A DNA stretch of 42,604 bases, taken from assembly GCA_905233625.1 (NCBI GenBank), contig CAJOFJ010000014.1:1-42604 (forward strand). Reading direction: 5' to 3'. The translations under genes were made by a program, and so were the position numbers. The notes under the pieces are model-generated. The model searched no databases, was not told the origin of the DNA, and worked only from the letters and a program-made list of their open reading frames with translations. Positions 8,486 through 15,506 of the stretch are shown here, one piece after another; within the stretch, counting starts at the first letter, position 1, and every line of letters begins with the position of its first letter. The DNA is from an uncultured Bacteroidales bacterium. GTDB taxonomy: Bacteria > Bacteroidota > Bacteroidia > Bacteroidales > WCHB1-69.

Positions 8486-9036
8486 TTTCTTTTCCGTGAC
8501 TTTTCGCTTGATCGAAAAGTCACCAAAAAATCAAGCCGCCGGTAAGTGCAGCCGCACAAGCCTGCTTCCCCCAACCGTCGGCCTTGCCCCCGCACGCAGC
8601 GTCATAGCTTACTGCTCCCGTATGCTTAGTCCTCCTACACACGCAGTGTCTTAACTTTTTCCGATCGAGGAAAAGAAGGAGGCTGCGCATCCAACAGGTG
8701 CCCGAAGGGCAGGATAGTGACATATAATCACGGCGAAGACATTCCGCTTAAGCCTCAAAGAGGCGACATCTCAGTAACCCCGCACGTAAGTGTGGGGTGG
8801 AAACGGCATCCCACTATACCCCCCTCTTCCACACACGCATCACCATGGCAGGACAAGGCCCGTAGGGTCGGCAAGATCACAGACAGGGGTGAAACCCCTG
8901 GTACAGAATGCCATACATACAACATCGCGGCAAGGGTGTTGTTTGCCCTGATGAAGTAACCATGCTGCCGCGAAAGGGAGGCGTGAAAACAAGATGAACA
9001 AATCCCTAATCTCGCAACCCTGACTGTGTAACCTCA
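8486..9036. repeat. Repeat-rich intergenic region with palindromes and triloop hairpins
   Basis: No gene is supported in these 551 bases. An 11-bp inverted repeat (8496-8506 with 8513-8523, six-base loop) opens it, and a related palindrome (TTTTCC/GGAAAA around GATCGA, 8657-8674) lies 160 bases on; the two may bound one element. Then come hairpins with small loops: TGCCC-GAA-GGGCA (8699-8711), GCCTC-AAA-GAGGC (8752-8764), CCCCGCAC-GTAA-GTGTGGGG with one wobble (8778-8797), GGCCC-GTA-GGGTC with one wobble (8857-8869) and CAGGGGT-GAA-ACCCCTG (8884-8900). Open frames here are built from these repeats and are not credible genes. Confidence 0.7.
8966..8981. repeat. Left copy of a 16-bp inverted repeat around the 2-hydroxyacid dehydrogenase gene
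   Basis: TGCCGCGAAAGGGAGG on the plus strand; the exact reverse complement is at 10041-10056. Similarity continues for a few bases (CGTG versus AGTG). The pair brackets the CDS at 9037-9981. Confidence 0.7.
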
Positions 9037-9053
9037 TCACTCACAGCTCACCG
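9033..9053. repeat. Heptanucleotide array, 3 units
   Basis: Three consecutive plus-strand heptamers CTCATCA, CTCACAG and CTCACCG (RTGRGNN family on the minus strand). They overlap the end of the dehydrogenase gene and encode its last residues and stop. Confidence 0.65.
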
Positions 9054-9981
9054 CTCTTATCTTTTTCACGGCGATTGCCGCATGGCGTTTCTCCGCCTCG
9101 ATGGTCTGACCACCAACGTGGGGAGTGAGGAGCACGTGGTCGTTTTCGGCCAACTCACGCAACACCGCATCCCACTCGCCTTTGGGTGGAATCTGAAGAC
9201 GTGAAGACTCATATTCCAACACATCGAAACAGGCATATTTGATTTTTCCTTCTTTGATGGCGGCAAGGACATCTGCCGTATTCACCGCCCAACCTCTGGA
9301 TGTATTAAGGAAGATAAAAGGATGTTTGATTTTCTGAATCAGATCTTTATTGATAAAGTAATGGTTTTCAGGAAGATAGTTGATATGCAAAGATATCACA
9401 TCACACTGCTCAAGCAACTCTTCCAGAGTCACTGCCGTGGCATTTTCATCTCCATAATTCTGGCGATAGCGGTCGTAGCACAAGACCTTGCAGCCCAAGG
9501 CTTTCAGTAGTTTGGCAAAAGCAGGACCCGTATGTCCGTAGCCAATAATACCTACGGTGTGGGAGGCCACCTCTGTGCCTTTGTTGTTCTCGCGCATCCA
9601 CTCACCCCTCCGCACCTCATCATTGGCGGTAACCACATGCCGCAAAGCGGCCAATAGGAAGGTGAGGCACAGTTCCGCCACCGCATTGGCATTGCCTTCG
9701 GGCGTGCTCAAGCAGTGGACTCCCTTACTTTCAGCATACTGAGTATCAATATTTTCCATACCGGAGCCAATACGCACCACAAAACGTAGATGTGGTTTAG
9801 AATCGATAACAGTGGCATCCACTGCAAAACGGCTACGGATAATCAACCCATCGTATTCATCGGGCAATGCTACGAAACTTTCGTGGGTTAGTTCCCTATT
9901 CGTCTCGCATTGGAAGCCGTGGAACTCCAACTGTTCCGCAAGGAGCGGGTGAACTCTGTCAACAATCAATATCTTATGCAT
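9037..9981 (-). CDS. D-isomer-specific 2-hydroxyacid dehydrogenase (SerA-like)
   Basis: A 314-residue NAD-dependent dehydrogenase of the D-3-phosphoglycerate/2-hydroxyacid family. Visible are the N-terminal substrate domain (ILIVDRVHPLLAEQL, IIRSR), the NAD-binding GxGxxG in GIIGYGHTG, the SLHINYLPEN loop, LNTSRG and the catalytic His in LLTPHVGGQT. It lacks an ACT domain, so it is a short form. I start it at the ATG 9981-9979 (MHKILIVD) because a TATTTTTG box at 9997-10004 places the transcript start after the upstream ATG at 10017. No serC is adjacent, so phosphoglycerate specificity is unproven. The last residues (AVSCE, stop) are encoded by a heptanucleotide repeat, so the natural tail may have been replaced. 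Confidence 0.85.
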   Translation of the reverse strand: MHKILIVDRVHPLLAEQLEFHGFQCETNRELTHESFVALPDEYDGLIIRSRFAVDATVIDSKPHLRFVVRIGSGMENIDTQYAESKGVHCLSTPEGNANAVAELCLTFLLAALRHVVTANDEVRRGEWMRENNKGTEVASHTVGIIGYGHTGPAFAKLLKALGCKVLCYDRYRQNYGDENATAVTLEELLEQCDVISLHINYLPENHYFINKDLIQKIKHPFIFLNTSRGWAVNTADVLAAIKEGKIKYACFDVLEYESSRLQIPPKGEWDAVLRELAENDHVLLTPHVGGQTIEAEKRHAAIAVKKIRAVSCE

Positions 9982-9996
9982 ACAGACTATTTTTTG

Positions 9997-10004
9997 CAAA
10001 AATA
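9997..10004 (-). promoter_or_regulatory. -7 promoter box that fixes the dehydrogenase start
   Basis: TATTTTTG on the minus strand, 15 bases before the ATG at 9981. The longer reading frame would start upstream of this promoter. Confidence 0.55.
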
Positions 10005-10040
10005 CGATTTTTTTCAATGATATGGTTCTGTAACCTCACT

Positions 10041-10056
10041 CCTCCCTTTCGCGGCA
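10041..10056. repeat. Right copy of the 16-bp inverted repeat
   Basis: Exact reverse complement of 8966-8981, about 60 bases upstream of the dehydrogenase start. Confidence 0.7.
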
Positions 10057-10145
10057 GGCACAACAGTTGACAAGTGACAATTGATGATTCAGAATTCAAA
10101 ATTCAAAATCTCTAAACACTAAACATTAACCTTCTCACCTCACCA

Positions 10146-10166
10146 CTCACAGCTCACAGCTCACAG
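10146..10166. repeat. Heptanucleotide array, 3 units of CTCACAG
   Basis: Three identical heptamers on the plus strand, just downstream of the xseA stop (10187). The rest of the 10057-10186 gap is low-complexity AT-rich sequence with no gene. Confidence 0.65.
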
Positions 10167-10186
10167 CCCCTCCATCATTAAACTCC

Positions 10187-11509
10187 TCATCTTCTAACTA
10201 CACTCACCACTTCCCCTTCACTCAACTCCGTCACCAGCACATCCCCTTCCTTCGCATCGATAGGCTTGGTAAGGGCTTTGCCATTGAGGCGAGTGATGGA
10301 ATAGCCGCGCTTCAGCACATTGTGCGGGTGCAGCAAGCGGATTTTCTCTTCTAAGTTTTCCAATTCCTTGTTTTTGATGGTAATTAACTGTTTTGAAGAT
10401 AGTTGTATCATCTTGAAAAGGTTCTCCATCACACTTTTTTCCTGCGAAATCAGATGGATGGCACTCAGTTTGCATGTCTGTTCCAGTTGTTCTATCCGGT
10501 TTCTTTCCTGTGTGAGCCGACGAGTGGCCACCAAGCGGTAAGTATGCTCAATCTGCTCCAATTGGCGCTGCTCTCGGGTAAAAAGATTCTCCACATAGCG
10601 CACAATCTTGTCTCTGGCTTCTTCTACCTGAATAGCGAAATTATGGAATTGCTGAATCAAAAAATAAGCCACCTCCGTAGGGGTGATTTTGTTGGCGTAT
10701 GACACCATGTCGGTGACACTTTCGTTGGTGGAATGCCCTATACCGGAAATGACAGGCAACGGGAAAGTGGCCACTTTACGCGACAAACTGTAGTCATCGT
10801 AACAACTTAATCCCACATCGCCGCCGCCGCCACGGATGATAACCACACAGTCAAACTCCTGCTGCCGTTTTTCAATAGCCTCCAATTGCGCCGTGATAGT
10901 GCTTATCGCCTTATCACCCTGCAAAATTGACGGAAACAATTCACATTCAAAACAATAGTCCCAACTATTTTCTTGCAGAGTCACCATAAAATCACTGTAT
11001 CCCTTGCTGGTCTCGACAGAGATAACGGCAATTCGCTTGGGCAGCAAAGGCAGCACTAATTGCTTATTGGCCTCAAATACCCCTTCTTTTTTCAGACGGG
11101 CGATGACCGCCATCTTGTTCTTCATCAACTCTCCCAAGGTATAACTCGGCTCAATGTCCTGGATATAAAGGGCCAAGCCATACTGCGGACTGAACTCTAT
11201 GGTGGCCAGACAAAGAATGCTGATATTGTCTTTGAGCGGTTCTCCGGTGATTTTCAAGAACTTCTCATTGATTTCATCCATCTGTGTTTTCCAAATCACT
11301 GCCCGCATCTGGGTCACAATCCTATCCCCTTCTTTCTCCACCAATTCCGGATAGCAATGACCCGAATGGGGGTACTTGTTCAGCCTTATAATCTCCGCCT
11401 TGACATAATAAGCACGGGTATAGGTCTTGTTGATCACAGCCTTGATGCTGCCGGTAATTTCCGACAAACTGTATACTGGGTGGTTATTGAAGGTTTCACG
11501 TTGGGTCAT
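10187..11509 (-). CDS. xseA: Exodeoxyribonuclease VII large subunit
   Basis: A 440-residue XseA. The N-terminal OB-fold domain (about 10-115) precedes the catalytic domain with LPLLPKRIAVISVETSKGYS, the VVIIRGGGGDVGLSCYDDYS segment and PVISGIGHSTNESVTDMVS, all hallmarks of the family. A long coiled-coil-like stretch (about 285-390) and a conserved end with GYSITRLNGKALT follow. With the small subunit XseB it degrades single-stranded DNA. No xseB frame is visible next to it; the expected slot holds a heptanucleotide repeat and AT-rich sequence. Its ATG is 12 bases from a 13-unit heptanucleotide array. Confidence 0.93.
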   Translation of the reverse strand: MTQRETFNNHPVYSLSEITGSIKAVINKTYTRAYYVKAEIIRLNKYPHSGHCYPELVEKEGDRIVTQMRAVIWKTQMDEINEKFLKITGEPLKDNISILCLATIEFSPQYGLALYIQDIEPSYTLGELMKNKMAVIARLKKEGVFEANKQLVLPLLPKRIAVISVETSKGYSDFMVTLQENSWDYCFECELFPSILQGDKAISTITAQLEAIEKRQQEFDCVVIIRGGGGDVGLSCYDDYSLSRKVATFPLPVISGIGHSTNESVTDMVSYANKITPTEVAYFLIQQFHNFAIQVEEARDKIVRYVENLFTREQRQLEQIEHTYRLVATRRLTQERNRIEQLEQTCKLSAIHLISQEKSVMENLFKMIQLSSKQLITIKNKELENLEEKIRLLHPHNVLKRGYSITRLNGKALTKPIDAKEGDVLVTELSEGEVVSVVRR

Positions 11510-11520
11510 GATATTGATGC

Positions 11521-11611
11521 TATGGGGTGTGGGTGATGAGCTATGAGCTATGAGGAATGAGCGGTGAGCTATGAGCAGTGAGCAGTGGGTTATGGGTTAT
11601 GGGCGATGGGT
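11521..11611. repeat. Heptanucleotide array, 13 units (RTGRGNN)
   Basis: Thirteen uninterrupted plus-strand heptamers fit RTGRGNN: ATGGGGT, GTGGGTG, ATGAGCT twice, ATGAGGA, ATGAGCG, GTGAGCT, ATGAGCA, GTGAGCA, GTGGGTT, ATGGGTT, ATGGGCG, ATGGGTT. Units differ mainly at positions 1, 4, 6 and 7 while the 7-base period is strict. It fills the gap between xseA and the four-helix-bundle gene and encodes the end of the latter. Confidence 0.85.
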
Positions 11612-11961
11612 TTTAGTTTATCCATAAATCTTATAATCATTTTCCTGATAGATATTATTTCTGAAGATAATTCTTGGTATTTTTCATTAGGGATATATTG
11701 TAAATCATGTGCTAATAATAATTCATATTCAACTTCTGAAGATGACCCAATTGCTATTTGCAGAAATCTGGCGAAGTCTATATCACTTCCTCTTCCACAT
11801 CCTTCTGCTATATTTGTAGGTATAGAACTACAAGCTCTTCGTATTTGAGAGGTCAAGCCATATAATTCCTCTTTTGGGAACACCTCTTTGGTAAGTTTGT
11901 ATACATGAAGTGTCAGTCTATGACTTTTTTTCCAAATATCTAGTGTGTGAAAATCTCTCAT
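11590..11961 (-). CDS. Four-helix-bundle protein (S23/IVS-type family)
   Basis: A 123-residue protein of the four-helix-bundle family first noticed in 23S rRNA intervening sequences. The characteristic order is clear: a start MRDFHTLDIWKKSHRLTLHV, then LTSQIRRACSSIPTNIAEGC, then FLQIAIGSSSEVEYELLLAH, then a final helix. Cellular role is not established for the family. I prefer ATG 11961-11959 over the ATG at 11997, which lies only 10 bases after a -7 box (12008-12015); family members begin near this Met. The last residues (PIAHNP, stop) are encoded by the heptanucleotide array. Monocistronic. Confidence 0.85.
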   Translation of the reverse strand: MRDFHTLDIWKKSHRLTLHVYKLTKEVFPKEELYGLTSQIRRACSSIPTNIAEGCGRGSDIDFARFLQIAIGSSSEVEYELLLAHDLQYIPNEKYQELSSEIISIRKMIIRFMDKLKPIAHNP

Positions 11962-12007
11962 TTGAAATAACAATTGTTCTGTACCTGAAGATAACATTCT
12001 ATTGCCG

Positions 12008-12015
12008 CAAAAATA
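12008..12015 (-). promoter_or_regulatory. -7 promoter box for the four-helix-bundle gene
   Basis: TATTTTTG on the minus strand. It supports the downstream start at 11961. Confidence 0.5.
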
Positions 12016-12063
12016 AGAAAATTTTAACTACACGTAATCATTATTGTGATTTTTTTTTCATCC

Positions 12064-12105
12064 CTTACAGCTCACAGCTCATCGCTCACAGCTCACAGCT
12101 CAACA
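12064..12105. repeat. Heptanucleotide array, 6 units
   Basis: Plus-strand heptamers CTTACAG, CTCACAG, CTCATCG, CTCACAG, CTCACAG, CTCAACA. It overlaps the 3' end of the GT4 gene and contains its stop (12086-12088). Confidence 0.75.
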
Positions 12106-13243
12106 CCCCCGTCATTGCCTCCCAACTATAATTCTCCTTAACATAGCGATAGCCATTAGACGCAATCTGCTGATAATAAGTGGAATCTGTGAGGAGTCGG
12201 GTAACAGCAATGGTGTAATCGTCAGGGGTGGAGCAGATAAGAAGATCCTGTTGGGGAACAGCGCCTTTCAACGGCTTTCCAGCCAAAGACGAGGTGACGC
12301 AGGGCAGCTGCGTGGCCATGGACTCCAGTAACTTGTTCTGCAAGCCCGTACCTAAACGCATCGGGGCAATGAAAATACGGGACTGGGCATAGTATTCCGC
12401 AATGGACTCCACCCAGCCGGTGACCGTGACATTCGGCCCTTGCAAGGCCCGTACTCTCGGGGCTGGATTCGCCCCACACAAAACTAGGCGCAAGTTCGGA
12501 AACTGCGGCAAAAGTCTTGGAAGTATCTGTTGCACAATAAATTCCGCCGCATCCACATTGGGCGCATAGCTCATATTCCCCGCAAAAATCAAATCATAGA
12601 TTTTCTCCTGTCCATCATATCTGTAATGTTCAAAATCAACCCCATTGCCCACAATGCTGATTTTGTCTTTCTCTTTCACTGGCATCAGATCCCGATCCAC
12701 TTCCGTGATGATGGTATGATGCTGGAAATAAGGGAAAACCTTTGCCTCATAGCGTTGCAGACGACGGGATTCCATCTTGAAGAAAGGCTTCTTCCAGAAC
12801 GGGGCCCGCTCGACGCGACGTAACATACCTTGTGAGAAAACATCCTGATAATCAATGGTTTTCTCCCCTTCCAAGTCCTGAACATAAGGTACCGTTCTCA
12901 CCAACTGGGCATAAATGGCATCGGGTTTCACCTCAGCGGCAAACTGCCGCAAAGCCCTTTTCGCCTCGCGACTGTAAAAATAGCCACACTGTATGGGCCA
13001 GCCTTTGAAAAAAGCCAACAAACTGTTAGTCAGCTTAGTCCACCAGCAGATACGTCCCATTCTGATTTCTTTGCAGAAAGGTTTCAAGGCCTCCATCGAA
13101 GAAGCCGACACCTCCTTATCGGACAAAGCGAACAAATAAATGTCGTGCTGCCGCGACAACACCCTAATCTGGTGATAGGCACGCAGTTTGTCCCCTTTTT
13201 CGAGGGGATAGGGAAATCGGGACAGAACGACCAACAGCTTCAT
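12086..13243 (-). CDS. Glycosyltransferase, GT4-like (group 1)
   Basis: A 385-residue GT-B glycosyltransferase, probably cytosolic and envelope-directed. The N-terminal domain opens with LLVVLSRFPYPLEKGDKLRA, a glycine/lysine loop common in such enzymes. The C-terminal domain has the linker ISIVGNGVDFEHY, LIFAGNMSYAPNVDA and the nucleotide-sugar site MRLGTGLQNKLLESMA. I start it at ATG 13243-13241 (MKLLVVLS), 4 bases after the kinase stop, not at the longer frame that overlaps the kinase gene. The end is unusual: after the motif NYSWEAMTG the residues VLSCEL and the stop run into the heptanucleotide repeat, so the C-terminus may be shortened. Donor and acceptor are unknown. Confidence 0.85.
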   Translation of the reverse strand: MKLLVVLSRFPYPLEKGDKLRAYHQIRVLSRQHDIYLFALSDKEVSASSMEALKPFCKEIRMGRICWWTKLTNSLLAFFKGWPIQCGYFYSREAKRALRQFAAEVKPDAIYAQLVRTVPYVQDLEGEKTIDYQDVFSQGMLRRVERAPFWKKPFFKMESRRLQRYEAKVFPYFQHHTIITEVDRDLMPVKEKDKISIVGNGVDFEHYRYDGQEKIYDLIFAGNMSYAPNVDAAEFIVQQILPRLLPQFPNLRLVLCGANPAPRVRALQGPNVTVTGWVESIAEYYAQSRIFIAPMRLGTGLQNKLLESMATQLPCVTSSLAGKPLKGAVPQQDLLICSTPDDYTIAVTRLLTDSTYYQQIASNGYRYVKENYSWEAMTGVLSCEL

Positions 13244-13247
13244 AAAA

Positions 13248-13955
13248 TCAATTTTCCTTATACAAAGGGAGGGTAAATACAAACGTGGAACCCTTGTCTT
13301 TATTGTTGTACGCCCTGAGTGTTCCCTGATGTTTGTCCAGTATAACTTTCACCAATAACAAACCCAGTCCCGTGCCCTCTTCGTTTTGCAATCCCGGGGT
13401 AGAGTAATCCGTGTTATTGTTCAACTTCTCCTCAATCTTGGCCTCATCAATCCCCACACCTTCGTCTTTGACACTGATGGCATAAATCTTATCATCCACA
13501 ACTTCTCCCGAAACCTCAATTGTACTGTTTTCGGGCGAGAATTTGACAGCATTGGAAACCAAATTCATGAAAACCGACCCCAGCATAGCGACACCGAACA
13601 ACACCTCGACAGATTGGTCCAAATGATTGAGTACTTTAATATGCTTGGATTGAAAAAAGTTATCCGTCAAGTAGATACATTTCTGAAAGACTTCATACGG
13701 GCATACTTTTCCCATTTTTCTATTCACCAAATTTCCTCTCACCCGGTAAATCTCCATCAAATCGGTACACACGTTGACGGCATTATTGGCACAAAAGTCT
13801 ATCTTCTTGGCTATCTCCGGCAATTGTTCCGGCTTGACGTGCCCATACTGGATCATCTCCGAGTATGCACTAATGGGAGCGATCATATTTTTCAAGGTAT
13901 GCATCGCATCCGCCAAAATACGATCATCTTTTTCGTATTGTTCACCTTTTTCCAT
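13248..13955 (-). CDS. Soluble sensor histidine kinase
   Basis: A 235-residue kinase with no membrane segment and no input domain. The H-box is ADAMHTLKN with His19, followed by a two-helix dimerisation region. The ATPase part has the N-box NLVSNAVKFS, G1 DEGVGI and G2 GTGLGLLLVK. It should autophosphorylate and pass phosphate to a response regulator, but none is adjacent. It sits between the Omp85-like gene (stop 20 bases upstream) and the glycosyltransferase (4 bases downstream), so it may respond to an envelope state through a partner protein. A bare kinase core this short is unusual among Bacteroidetes kinases, most of which carry PAS or hybrid domains. Confidence 0.88.
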   Translation of the reverse strand: MEKGEQYEKDDRILADAMHTLKNMIAPISAYSEMIQYGHVKPEQLPEIAKKIDFCANNAVNVCTDLMEIYRVRGNLVNRKMGKVCPYEVFQKCIYLTDNFFQSKHIKVLNHLDQSVEVLFGVAMLGSVFMNLVSNAVKFSPENSTIEVSGEVVDDKIYAISVKDEGVGIDEAKIEEKLNNNTDYSTPGLQNEEGTGLGLLLVKVILDKHQGTLRAYNNKDKGSTFVFTLPLYKEN

Positions 13956-13974
13956 GATAGTTTATTTAGAGTTG

Positions 13975-15426
13975 TCAGAACATATAATTCATCTTCACAT
14001 AGAAATTCGAGAATTGATTGGCGTTGTCTCTTTTATCGAAGGGAACAGCCCAGTCCACCGACAGCACAAAGTTGTCGTTCATGGCAATTTTCAGACCCAA
14101 ACCTGCCGACAAATGCGGACGGTAAATCTGGGGATTGTCAAAATTTAAATACTGATCCAAATCGGCAAGGTTAAATTCAGGATCATACGTTTCGATATTT
14201 TTGATTACCTCATCCTTGTTCAGTTTATATGGTTGCAATATAATAGCTCCATCAAAGAAAGGATTCAAACCGATATAAAACTGCTCTTTTTTGATGGCGA
14301 ACTTGCACAGTTTGAAGCGGAATTCCACATTGGCGAAGGCAAAGCCATTGGCCGTGCCACGATGACGGGCAATGCCTCGCGTGGTGTTACCGCCACCCAA
14401 CACCTCGTAGGTAACACGCTGAATATACAACGTGTTCCATATATTGTTCTGATAGAAAGGACTTTTTCCTGCTGTGGTCAATTGACATGACAGACGATAA
14501 GCAAAAAGGACATAATCTTTATACACAGGAACATAATGTCTGAAATCAAAATTAAATTTCAAATTATTGTATGCTTTTAAAGCCCCGAAAGCGGCAGTAT
14601 AAGTCAGGAAAGCATCAGCATAAATACCTTTGTTTGGATTTTGCTGGCGGTCGCGGCTGTCGTATGTGACACCACCACGCAAATAAGGATGCCAGCCACC
14701 CTTGGCTTCATCAGCATCTATAATGCCCCATTTCACATACTTTTCGTACATACCCTCCACACCTGTCGGCAATTTGTTCGCTTCCTTCTTGCCTTTGTTA
14801 ATCATATCGAGATTCACACTACCTATTTTGAACCAATAAACACCCAAACCAGCGTTCCAGTACCAATTTCCAGAGATATTTCCTGAAATATCCGCCGCTA
14901 TACGCAACATATCCCTTCTGCTACGATAAAACGCCCTGCTAATGTAAGTGTCAGGATATTTTTTATTGTTGATCCACTCCCTGTTCAACACAGTTTGGTA
15001 GCCATTATAACCGTAAAAATCGCAAATGGCATCGGGCAAATAAGAAATATCAACGGTAAGTCGATGATTGGGAATCAGATATTTGGAATCATAGTTGAAA
15101 CGGAAAATGCCGCAATGCTTGGTAGTGTAGGCCAGCTCCACATAAAATGAATGTAGATATTGCGGATACTGCGAACCATCACCGAAATAATAGACATTAC
15201 CCAACACTCCACCCTGAAAACCTTTGTCGGCATCGTAAGCTACACTGGGCAATATCCCAAAAGTCCAGCCCCTTCGGATGCTGTCTTTGGGCTGTTTTTC
15301 TTTATGAACTTTTTCTTTTTTGCTGAAATTATTCCATAAAGATATATCATAACCTTCTGAATCAGAAGCGTTTAACACGATTGTGAACAAAAAAACAAAG
15401 GTAAAAAGAAGGGCTAATTTTCTCAT
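13975..15426 (-). CDS. Omp85/BamA-like outer-membrane barrel protein without POTRA domains
   Basis: A 483-residue outer-membrane protein. A signal peptide (MRKLALLFTFVFLFTIVLNA) precedes about 40 polar residues and a beta-barrel that ends in aromatic YVKMNYMF. The segment GGGNTTRGIARHRGTANGF followed by FANVEFRF resembles the conserved L6 region (VRGY/F...G...NxE) of Omp85 barrels. There is no room for POTRA repeats. Related barrel-only proteins are described as surface antigens or putative transporters; the substrate is unknown. It has its own -7 box (15443-15450) and is followed by the kinase and glycosyltransferase, probably in one transcript. Confidence 0.72.
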   Translation of the reverse strand: MRKLALLFTFVFLFTIVLNASDSEGYDISLWNNFSKKEKVHKEKQPKDSIRRGWTFGILPSVAYDADKGFQGGVLGNVYYFGDGSQYPQYLHSFYVELAYTTKHCGIFRFNYDSKYLIPNHRLTVDISYLPDAICDFYGYNGYQTVLNREWINNKKYPDTYISRAFYRSRRDMLRIAADISGNISGNWYWNAGLGVYWFKIGSVNLDMINKGKKEANKLPTGVEGMYEKYVKWGIIDADEAKGGWHPYLRGGVTYDSRDRQQNPNKGIYADAFLTYTAAFGALKAYNNLKFNFDFRHYVPVYKDYVLFAYRLSCQLTTAGKSPFYQNNIWNTLYIQRVTYEVLGGGNTTRGIARHRGTANGFAFANVEFRFKLCKFAIKKEQFYIGLNPFFDGAIILQPYKLNKDEVIKNIETYDPEFNLADLDQYLNFDNPQIYRPHLSAGLGLKIAMNDNFVLSVDWAVPFDKRDNANQFSNFYVKMNYMF

Positions 15427-15442
15427 TTTCCATAATTTGTGG

Positions 15443-15450
15443 CAAAGTTA
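15443..15450 (-). promoter_or_regulatory. -7 promoter box for the Omp85-like operon
   Basis: TAACTTTG on the minus strand, 16 bases before the ATG at 15426. Confidence 0.5.
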
Positions 15451-15506
15451 CGGAAAAATTCAGAATAACTGCAATTTTTATGGAAATAATTACAAAAAAA
15501 GACTGT

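Noticed and set aside
8496-8523. Possible intrinsic terminator after thyA
   Set aside because: The stem is strong, but on the plus strand it is followed by an A-run, not a T-run; the same type of palindrome recurs at 8657-8674, so it is listed as a repeat.
8717-8959. 80-codon plus-strand open frame between thyA and the dehydrogenase
   Set aside because: It is composed of GC-rich hairpin repeats, has no promoter or homology signal and reads as low-complexity protein.
9982-10017. Upstream start giving a 326-residue dehydrogenase
   Set aside because: The -7 box at 9997-10004 lies inside this extension, so the transcript would begin after that ATG.
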